A stretch of DNA of 10,588 nt from Korarchaeum sp964519515 (GTDB lineage Archaea > Korarchaeota > Korarchaeia > Korarchaeales > Korarchaeaceae), in contig CAZFIJ010000079.1 of the NCBI GenBank assembly GCA_964519515.1, positions 1 to 10,588 of the forward strand, written 5' to 3'. The position numbers were made by a program, and so were the translations under genes. The notes under the pieces are model-generated. The model was not told the DNA's origin. It made no database searches and saw only the letters and a list, made by a program, of their open reading frames with translations. Shown here in pieces: positions 5,783 through 10,588 of this stretch; within the stretch, counting starts at the first letter, position 1, and every line of letters starts with the position of its first letter.

Positions 5783-7387
5783 GAGATCGATTAACTTCAC
5801 GAAATATGACGAGAGGGGACAGACTTCATTACAGAAGCCGCACTTATCACAAGAATCATCGATTGAGACCTTCTGTGAGAGCTTTATAGCGTTCCTCTCA
5901 CAATATTCTAAGCAGACACCACATCCCGTACACAAATTGGCCCTAGCTAATATTCTTAGGGCTTCAATAGGATCCTCGCTGAGAATTACCTTCTCTAGGA
6001 CCCTCATAGCACTTCTTGAAGTGCGGGAGAGGTTAATGAACCTCTCGGAATCTAGTTCATTTACAGAGATCGATGTCTCATGAATAGATGCTTTTATAGG
6101 CTTCTCCCTCACAGTTCCGCAGAGCTTTCTCATCCTCTCAGGAGGGTCTACCCATCTCCACATCCCATAGGTCAGCCAGCAAGTATCGTAACCCCTCCCC
6201 CTCGCGTATCTCCTCAGGAATTCCTCCCATCTCTCCCAGAGGGAGCTGTACCTCTCCCTCAACCTCCCGTAATCTGATAGCCTTGAGGCCGGACATAAGT
6301 AACAGCCTAACCTCTCGAACCCCTCGAAGTAGAGCGGATTTACACTCAAACCCCTTATCCTTATGTATAGCCATGCCTGCAAGTTGCTCCAATCGTTCAA
6401 TGGAGCAGCCGTTAAGAAGCCGGGGAGCCAATCGTTCCTCCATAGATAAGGGCTACGCATCCTAGCTGAGGATTCATATCTCCTCTGACCCACTAACGTT
6501 AAGCCCGGTCTGAGGTGCTTGAGGGCCCTATAGGTCGGCATCAACTTTATCACTTTGCAGCACCACCTGTAATCCCTTGCAGGTGGGCCGAAGCGGTCGA
6601 GACTCCTCCAAAATGAATCGCCAGCGTCCCCGATTATATCGCAACCGATACTCTCAACGAAGCTGATAGTCTCAGGGAGCTCCAATCCGGTATCGTTGAA
6701 GTAAGTCAGGAAATCAATATCACTCCTCCTCACGATTTCCAACAGTACTGAGCTATCCTTACCTCCCGAGAAGGACACTATGGCTCTCTTCCCTTTCGTC
6801 AATCGCCAAATCATTCTGATGGACTCGAACTCTTTAGATAAGACTGAAGGCTCATTCACCGAGATGACCTTACTCCAGCTATTTTTGACATCTAATGGCT
6901 CCCTCGCCCTCTTAAATTCCTTAATAACTACGTATTTATTCCCAATTCTTTCAGCAATTCCGTTCTCGAGTAGTAAGTACTTCGGATCTCCTGGCCTAGC
7001 TTCCCCTATCTCCTCCCCTCTCCTGCCGTATATACTCTTCCTCTCGATTCTGTGCCCTATCCTCACTAGAGAGGGGAGATTGGGCCTGAAGTACCACTTA
7101 AACTCATATATATCGAAGAAAAGATGCCCTAATATAGTTCCATCGGATATTACCTCATATGATGTATCTAAATACGGTGCTCTGCCCAGGAGGACTACTT
7201 CATTGATTATAAGATCCTCATAAGCTCCCGCACCGAATTGATCCTCAAGGACCCCTCTCAATAGCTTGAGATCCCAATCGAATGCAGGCCTCGGGTCGCT
7301 GACCTTGGATATCGGAACTGTAACGGTTTCCCCTAAGCGTCTCGAGATTAGCGGGACATTTTCCAGAGGATCCCAGTAAAGCCTCAT
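5777..7387 (-). CDS. PAPS/APS reductase-like PP-loop protein fused to a two-cluster ferredoxin domain
   Basis: This 536-residue protein has three parts. Residues 1-180 match my memory of the N-terminal region of archaeal COG0175 fusions (YWDPLENVPLI, DPRPAFDWD, LGHLFFD..EFKWYFRP), but Cys residues usually seen near positions 6-20 appear to be absent. Residues about 200-425 are the PP-loop adenylyl-binding domain: SFSGGKDSS (205-213), NDTGLELPET (231-240), Cys276-Cys277, GQRRYESSARM (300-310) and CYLC (362-365). The CC-x84-CxxC arrangement is the [4Fe-4S] signature of APS-type reductases. Residues 486-523 hold two ferredoxin motifs, CTGCGVCLEYC and CDKCGFCNEVC. The expected chemistry is reduction of APS or PAPS to sulfite with electrons from the built-in clusters, but relatives may do other sulfur or RNA-thiolation reactions. 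No sulfate adenylyltransferase or sulfite reductase gene is nearby. The ATG is preceded by GAGGG in the mRNA sense. Confidence 0.85.
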   Translation of the reverse strand: MRLYWDPLENVPLISRRLGETVTVPISKVSDPRPAFDWDLKLLRGVLEDQFGAGAYEDLIINEVVLLGRAPYLDTSYEVISDGTILGHLFFDIYEFKWYFRPNLPSLVRIGHRIERKSIYGRRGEEIGEARPGDPKYLLLENGIAERIGNKYVVIKEFKRAREPLDVKNSWSKVISVNEPSVLSKEFESIRMIWRLTKGKRAIVSFSGGKDSSVLLEIVRRSDIDFLTYFNDTGLELPETISFVESIGCDIIGDAGDSFWRSLDRFGPPARDYRWCCKVIKLMPTYRALKHLRPGLTLVGQRRYESSARMRSPYLWRNDWLPGFLTAAPLNDWSNLQAWLYIRIRGLSVNPLYFEGFERLGCYLCPASRLSDYGRLRERYSSLWERWEEFLRRYARGRGYDTCWLTYGMWRWVDPPERMRKLCGTVREKPIKASIHETSISVNELDSERFINLSRTSRSAMRVLEKVILSEDPIEALRILARANLCTGCGVCLEYCERNAIKLSQKVSIDDSCDKCGFCNEVCPLSSYFVKLIDLS

Positions 7388-7436
7388 AAGATCCCTCTAC
7401 ATAAGGGCCTCCAACTATATCTCACGCTACATCGAA

Positions 7437-7466
7437 GCTCATCAGATCGGTCAGACTGATGTGAGC
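7437..7466. repeat. Imperfect inverted repeat upstream of the reductase-like gene
   Basis: GCTCATCAG (7437-7445) can pair with CTGAT (7456-7460) plus GAGC (7463-7466), with a 2-base bulge and a 10-base loop. It lies 50-79 bases upstream of the reductase-like start codon, beyond the usual promoter position. It could be an operator or chance. Otherwise the 7388-7525 gap shows only a weak TATA-like string near 7414-7420 (minus strand). Confidence 0.25.
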
Positions 7467-7509
7467 GAACAGCATCTACTTAAACTCTCTCATACTAAGT
7501 CGCTCCTTG

Positions 7510-7525
7510 ACGCGATAAAAAGGGG
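7510..7525 (-). terminator. T-run after the winged-helix gene, possible terminator
   Basis: Read on the minus strand, the stop codon of the winged-helix gene is followed by CCCCTTTTTATCGCG, a short C-run and a five-T tract. Archaeal transcription commonly ends at such T-rich sites. The tract is short, so this is weak support for ending transcription before the reductase-like gene. Confidence 0.3.
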
Positions 7526-7765
7526 TTAAGGAAGTTTGTATGTCCCTTCTTCAGCTTTCTTGACCAATCCAGACTTAACGAGGGATCTCATCTTCCCAGT
7601 TACCTGTTGTACAGGTACTCCCAACTCTTTTGCAATTTCTCCGCATTTAGCAGGCCTTCCCAACTTTTTCATAGCATCTAATATCTTTTTAGATAAGTCG
7701 TCTAGTTTTACCTCCTCTTTCTCCTTAACTCCCTTCTTAGCTGAGGACTTCCTACCGCAGGGCAT
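7526..7765 (-). CDS. Small winged-helix DNA-binding protein
   Basis: This 79-residue protein has a basic N-terminal tail (MPCGRKSSAKKGVKEKEE) and a single winged helix-turn-helix domain at about 21-79. LDDLSKKILDAMKKL forms helix 1, KCGEIAKELGV helix 2, VQQVTGKMRSLVKSGLV the recognition helix, and VKKAEEGTYKLP the wing. It is likely a transcription factor or small chromatin-associated protein. No ligand or metal domain is present; Cys3 and Cys41 are single. Its promoter faces the divergent promoter of the gene pair at 7961-10192, with a palindrome between them, so local regulation or autoregulation is plausible. In the mRNA sense GGGGAG precedes the ATG. The direct target is inferred only from position. 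Confidence 0.8.
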   Translation of the reverse strand: MPCGRKSSAKKGVKEKEEVKLDDLSKKILDAMKKLGRPAKCGEIAKELGVPVQQVTGKMRSLVKSGLVKKAEEGTYKLP

Positions 7766-7793
7766 ACGCTCCCCAGACTTTGAGCGAGGATTT

Positions 7794-7807
7794 ACTTATA
7801 AATATTT
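7794..7807 (-). promoter_or_regulatory. TATA box for the winged-helix gene
   Basis: On the minus strand AAATATTTATAAGT contains a near-ideal archaeal box A (TTTATAA), centred about 34 bases before the ATG at 7765. The transcript would start near 7773 and include the GGGGAG ribosome binding site only just downstream. Confidence 0.65.
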
Positions 7808-7839
7808 CAAGTGTTAGGAGTATTAGGGTAAGTGTAGCT

Positions 7840-7863
7840 GATGAAAAATTCAAATTTTTTATC
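7840..7863. promoter_or_regulatory. AT-rich palindrome between divergent promoters, candidate operator
   Basis: GATGAAAAATT (7840-7850) and AATTTTTTATC (7853-7863) form an inverted repeat of 11 bases with one mismatch around a 2-base centre. It lies between the minus-strand TATA box (7794-7807) and the plus-strand TATA box (7920-7928). The short centre argues against an RNA hairpin and for a dimer-binding DNA site. The winged-helix protein encoded next door is the natural candidate to bind it, but this is inference. Confidence 0.4.
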
Positions 7864-7919
7864 ATTCGATGGACCCCGCAATCGACTTCCCATTAAGTAC
7901 GTCAATCGTTGAATTACAG

Positions 7920-7928
7920 TTATAATAT
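7920..7928 (+). promoter_or_regulatory. TATA box for the 83-aa protein and fusion-enzyme genes
   Basis: TTATAATAT (7920-7928) predicts a transcript start near 7950. This is just at the GTG 7949 codon and close to GGTGGT (7948-7953), which would serve ATG 7961 with a 7-base spacer. It is probably the promoter for the downstream gene and perhaps the next one, since the gap between them is only 45 bases. Confidence 0.5.
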
Positions 7929-7960
7929 ACTACTCAGCTGAAACTTCGGTGGTAGCTGTG

Positions 7961-8212
7961 ATGGTGATCGATTGGACCGATTTCCCCAATCCTCCCCGAG
8001 GTATAAGGAGCCTCGATATCACAGAAGTGAGGAGAGTATACGATTATGAACTGCCCCCTCTGGTCATCTACGTTGGTGTAGCTGAGGATGGAATGGGAAG
8101 GGTTATCCCAGTTGTAGCGATCCTCGAGGAAGGCACTAATATGGCTAAGCTCTATCTCTTCGAGGAGAAAGATACCGTGAGGGAGAAGGAACTCATAGCT
8201 TCCTTCGCTTGA
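7961..8212 (+). CDS. Small protein of unknown function
   Basis: This 83-residue acidic protein starts MVIDWTDFPNPPRGI and ends KELIASFA. The middle (PPLVIYVGVAEDGMGRVIPV, then AKLYLFEEKD) reads as alternating beta strands, suggesting a small soluble beta or alpha/beta domain. There is no signal peptide, membrane helix, Cys or recognisable catalytic motif. GTG 7949 would add four residues (MVAV), but ATG 7961 is better placed behind GGTGGT. It lies 45 bases before the acyl-CoA fusion enzyme and is probably co-transcribed, so a link to that metabolism is possible. I do not recognise the family. Confidence 0.65.
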   Translation: MVIDWTDFPNPPRGIRSLDITEVRRVYDYELPPLVIYVGVAEDGMGRVIPVVAILEEGTNMAKLYLFEEKDTVREKELIASFA

Positions 8213-8248
8213 ACGAAAACATTTTTCTTGAAATCCCCCCTCTCGCTC

Positions 8249-8253
8249 GGGGA
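8249..8253 (+). promoter_or_regulatory. Ribosome binding site fixing the fusion-enzyme start
   Basis: GGGGA lies four bases before ATG 8258. The Rossmann motif begins six residues later, as is usual for this family, so ATG 8258 is preferred to the TTG at 8228. Confidence 0.6.
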
Positions 8254-8257
8254 TATC

Positions 8258-10192
8258 ATGAGGATAGCGGTTTTAGGAGCTGGAACGATGGGCCATGGTA
8301 TAGCTCAAGTAGCTGCGATGGCAGGTTATGAGGTCCACTTAAGGGATGTGAGCGATGAATTCGTCCAAAAGGGGATGGAGAGAATAAGAGCGAGCTTAAA
8401 TAAATTCCTGGAGAGGGGAAAAATCAGTAAGGAAGAGATGGAGTCAGTTTTAAGCAGGATACATGGGACCACGGATCTGGGATCAGCCGTAAAGGATGTT
8501 GATTTCGTTATAGAAGCTGTCCCAGAGGTCTTCGATATTAAAGCAGAGATATTCAGGGAGATAGATCGGATAGCTCCTTCTCATACAGTATTCGCAACTA
8601 ACACCAGTAGCTTACCTATATCGGAGTTATCATCAGTCACTTCAAGGCCCGATAGATTCGTAGGGATGCACTTCTTCAATCCCCCTCAGTTAATGAGGCT
8701 CGTCGAGGTCGTGAGGGGCGATAGGACATCTGAGGAGACCGTGAGGAAGACAATTGAGTTAGCTAAATCGATGGGGAAGGAGCCCATACTAGTGAAGAAG
8801 GACGTCCCAGGATTCATAGTGAATAGGATATTAGTCAGATGGCTTAATGAAGCTTGCCTCATAGCTGAGAGGGAAGGGAAGGATATAATCCTCATAGATA
8901 GCTCCTTGAAGGGGAAAGCTGGGCTTCCCATGGGGGCTTTCGAGCTCTCCGATTACATAGGCTTGGATGTGATGAGGGATATAATAGATGCTATGGTGAG
9001 GAGGGGCTTCACACTCAAGCCCTGCCCTAAGTGGTCAGAGTTAGTAAGTAAGGGGATGTTGGGTGCGAAGACAGGCCATGGTTTCTATGACTGGAGCAAG
9101 GGAAGGCCTCAGATCCCACCTAATCCGGATGCGGATTTCGATCCTATGGAAGTGCTCTGCATGGCAGTGAATGAAGCGGCTTGGCTCCTCAGGAACGATG
9201 TAGCTTCCGCTGAGGAGATCGATAGAGCTGTGATCCTGGGGCTGAACTTTCCTAAGGGTCCTCTGAGGATGGCTGATGAGTACGGATTGGATAAAATAAA
9301 GGGCATCATAGAGAGGAAAGCTAAGGAATTCGGCCTCCCTGAATACGCTGTCGATCCTCTGATAAGCGAGAAGGTAGCGAGAGGCGAGTTAGGTATTAGC
9401 TCAGGCAAGGGGTTCTTCGATTATAGTATTAAGCAGAAGGATTTCGGTCCAGTGATCTATAAAGAGAGTCCTCCGATCGCTTGGATAAGGTTGAACAGAC
9501 CGGAGAAATTGAACGTCTTAGATGAGGATATGGTCCTCGGGATCTTATCAGCGCTGGAGGAAGCGAGGAAGGAGGAGATAAGAGTAGTCGTGATAACTGG
9601 GGAGGGTAAGGCGTTTTGCGCAGGAGCTGATATAAGGGGTTTCAAGGGCATCAGTCCCATAGATGCGTTCAACTTATCTAAAAGGTTGAACAGGGCCTTC
9701 AGGGAGATATATGAGTTTCCAAAGCCTGTCATAGCTATGGTAAATGGATTCGCTCTCGGAGGAGGGCTCGAGTTAGCTATGGCATGCGATCTAAGGGTAG
9801 CGAGTGAGAGAGCGCAATTCGGCCAACCTGAGATAACTCTAGGAATAATAACTGGGGCTGGGGGGTCTTTCAGGCTCCCTGAGCTAGTTGGCATCTCTAA
9901 GGCTAAGGAACTCATGTTCACTGGGGATATGATAACTGCGGATGAAGCCCTGAGGATAGGTCTGATCAACAGGGTCGTTAAGCACGAGAACCTAGAAGAG
10001 GAAACTAGGAATCTAGCGATGAAGATAGCTGAGAGGCCTCCAGTAGCTATCTCGATATATAAAGCTTTACTAAACGGTCAAAAATATGACGCTGAATCCT
10101 TAGCCTTCGGCCTCGTCTTCTCAACTGAGGACTCGAGCGAGGGGATAAACGCCTTCCTGGAGAAGAGAAAACCGGAGTTTAAGGGGAGATGA
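8258..10192 (+). CDS. Bifunctional 3-hydroxyacyl-CoA dehydrogenase / enoyl-CoA hydratase
   Basis: This 644-residue soluble fusion should catalyse two successive beta-oxidation-type steps: hydration of a trans-2-enoyl-CoA (such as crotonyl-CoA) to 3-hydroxyacyl-CoA, and its NAD-dependent oxidation to 3-oxoacyl-CoA, or the reverse. The order is NAD-binding Rossmann domain (GAGTMGHGIAQ, 7-17; NTSS, 115-118; catalytic His138 in HFFNPP; Glu150 in LVEVV), two 3HCDH C-terminal domains (about 183-283 and 295-390, each ending near GHGFYD or GKGFFD), then a crotonase domain (about 397-644). The crotonase part keeps the oxyanion-hole segments CAGADI (454-459) and ALGGGLELA, and both catalytic Glu equivalents, Glu505 (GGGLEL) and Glu525 (GQPEI). 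All key residues are present, so both activities are likely. The dehydrogenase-first order is typical of archaeal fusions such as those of Archaeoglobus and Sulfolobales, and opposite to the bacterial FadB alpha subunit. Chain-length preference cannot be read from sequence. Confidence 0.95.
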   Translation: MRIAVLGAGTMGHGIAQVAAMAGYEVHLRDVSDEFVQKGMERIRASLNKFLERGKISKEEMESVLSRIHGTTDLGSAVKDVDFVIEAVPEVFDIKAEIFREIDRIAPSHTVFATNTSSLPISELSSVTSRPDRFVGMHFFNPPQLMRLVEVVRGDRTSEETVRKTIELAKSMGKEPILVKKDVPGFIVNRILVRWLNEACLIAEREGKDIILIDSSLKGKAGLPMGAFELSDYIGLDVMRDIIDAMVRRGFTLKPCPKWSELVSKGMLGAKTGHGFYDWSKGRPQIPPNPDADFDPMEVLCMAVNEAAWLLRNDVASAEEIDRAVILGLNFPKGPLRMADEYGLDKIKGIIERKAKEFGLPEYAVDPLISEKVARGELGISSGKGFFDYSIKQKDFGPVIYKESPPIAWIRLNRPEKLNVLDEDMVLGILSALEEARKEEIRVVVITGEGKAFCAGADIRGFKGISPIDAFNLSKRLNRAFREIYEFPKPVIAMVNGFALGGGLELAMACDLRVASERAQFGQPEITLGIITGAGGSFRLPELVGISKAKELMFTGDMITADEALRIGLINRVVKHENLEEETRNLAMKIAERPPVAISIYKALLNGQKYDAESLAFGLVFSTEDSSEGINAFLEKRKPEFKGR

Positions 10193-10399
10193 TCATATCT
10201 CCACTATGTATATGTCCTTGCAAGCCTTGACTGAATCGTAAGGGATCCTCCTCTTCTCCCCCCTCCTCCCTGTGTTTATCTCTATTTCAACGAGTCTACC
10301 CTCTACATCATCGAAAGTGAAGTCCTCAGTGACTCCTAGGAAGACGCCATCGCTCGAATATACCTGCATCTCATATAGCTCCGATATCTTCCTCGCCAA
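10193..10399 (-). CDS. PRC-barrel domain protein
   Basis: This 68-residue protein is a single small beta-barrel of the PRC type: ISELYEMQVYSSDGVFLG (strand-turn-strand with the typical SxDGxxLG pattern), then VTEDFTFDDVEGRLVEIEI and RRIPYDSVKACKDIYIV. Archaeal PRC-barrel proteins are common, bind partners or RNA-processing and cell-division machinery in known cases, and have no catalytic residues. The start is TTG; the ribosome binding site GAGGTGA (plus-strand 10404-10410) contains the stop codon of the upstream synthetase gene, so translation is probably coupled. The 3' end abuts the convergent fusion-enzyme gene with no gap. Its specific role here is unknown. Confidence 0.85.
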   Translation of the reverse strand: MARKISELYEMQVYSSDGVFLGVTEDFTFDDVEGRLVEIEINTGRRGEKRRIPYDSVKACKDIYIVEI

Positions 10400-10403
10400 G
10401 CCC

Positions 10404-10588
10404 TCACCTCAAGATTATCCTCGCGTCGATCACTTTTATACCTTTGGGGTATGCTATCACTGGGTTGAGGTCCATCTCAACGATCTCCTCGTTCTCAACC
10501 CCTATCCTCCCGGCTCTTATCAGAGCGTCCTTTATCGCATCTATATCGACTGGTTCCATCCCCCTGAAGCCCGTGAGGAGCTTGTATG
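10404..10588 (-). CDS. ADP-forming acyl-CoA synthetase, C-terminal (ATP-grasp) part, partial
   Basis: The 3' end of a minus-strand gene enters from the right edge. About 60 codons are visible, starting YKLLTGFRGM and ending VIDARIILR before TGA at 10404-10406. The segments GFRGMEPVDIDAIKDAL and IVEMDLNPVIAYPKGIKVID match the end of the beta (ATP-grasp) part of NDP-forming acyl-CoA synthetases, where the pattern is GxRGxxPxDxxA...ExDxNPxxxxxxG...DARI. This enzyme converts acyl-CoA, ADP and phosphate to the free acid, CoA and ATP, the main ATP-yielding step of archaeal peptide fermentation. Whether it is a separate beta subunit or a fused alpha-beta protein cannot be seen here. The PRC-barrel gene follows after four bases in the same operon. 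Confidence 0.85.
   Translation of the reverse strand, partial: YKLLTGFRGMEPVDIDAIKDALIRAGRIGVENEEIVEMDLNPVIAYPKGIKVIDARIILR

Noticed and set aside
7388..7525. Possible C/D box sRNA in the gap upstream of the reductase-like gene
   Set aside because: A TGATGA-like string and CTGA strings occur, but not in the C - guide - D order with terminal pairing on either strand.
7526..7817. Plus-strand open frame opposite the winged-helix gene
   Set aside because: The minus-strand product has a clear winged-helix domain, TATA box and ribosome binding site; the plus-strand product shows none of these.
9457..9969. 170-codon minus-strand open frame inside the fusion-enzyme gene
   Set aside because: It lies wholly opposite the conserved crotonase domain, and its Ser/Ala/Pro/Ile-rich translation is an antisense shadow.

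Overview
The window looks like a piece of a thermophilic archaeal chromosome. The evidence is TATA-box/short-leader promoters, Shine-Dalgarno motifs of the GGTG/GAGG/GGGG type, heavy AGG, AGA and ATA codon use, a TIP49 (RuvB-like) AAA+ ATPase, a fused 3-hydroxyacyl-CoA dehydrogenase/enoyl-CoA hydratase, a PRC-barrel protein and the end of an ADP-forming acyl-CoA synthetase. The style of the genes fits Korarchaeota (Korarchaeum-like), but that assignment rests on recall of gene content and codon style, not on a search.

Layout. (1) Bases 1-1152 hold the 3' part of a gene of unknown function. A 369-bp in-frame repeat in it is visible through two identical 125-bp segments, and it ends in a Cys/Trp/Tyr-rich domain. 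(2) Bases 1406-5782 hold four same-strand genes that probably form one or two transcription units: a membrane-anchored Ig-like-fold protein, a TIP49 ATPase, a secreted beta-sandwich protein with an internal repeat, and a small protein ending in an EMAP-like OB-fold. (3) On the minus strand, 7387-5777 encodes a PAPS/APS-reductase-like PP-loop protein with a CC...CxxC signature and a C-terminal two-cluster ferredoxin, and 7765-7526 encodes a 79-aa winged-helix protein. (4) A divergent intergenic region (7766-7960) carries two good TATA boxes and a near-perfect AT-rich palindrome. (5) Bases 7961-10192 on the plus strand hold an 83-aa unknown protein and the 644-aa bifunctional beta-oxidation fusion. 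(6) Converging on it from the right are a 68-aa PRC-barrel protein and the C-terminus of an ADP-forming acyl-CoA synthetase (ATP-grasp part), translationally coupled.

How the genes may work together. The fusion enzyme and the acyl-CoA synthetase are plausible partners in acyl-CoA metabolism: beta-oxidation or amino-acid/fatty-acid fermentation, with ATP made from the acyl-CoA thioester. The four-gene set around TIP49 mixes an intracellular AAA+ ATPase and an RNA-binding-type protein with two exported proteins, an odd combination with no obvious textbook pathway. No CRISPR array, rRNA, tRNA, transposase or known defence system was seen. There is no gene-free stretch longer than 300 bases.
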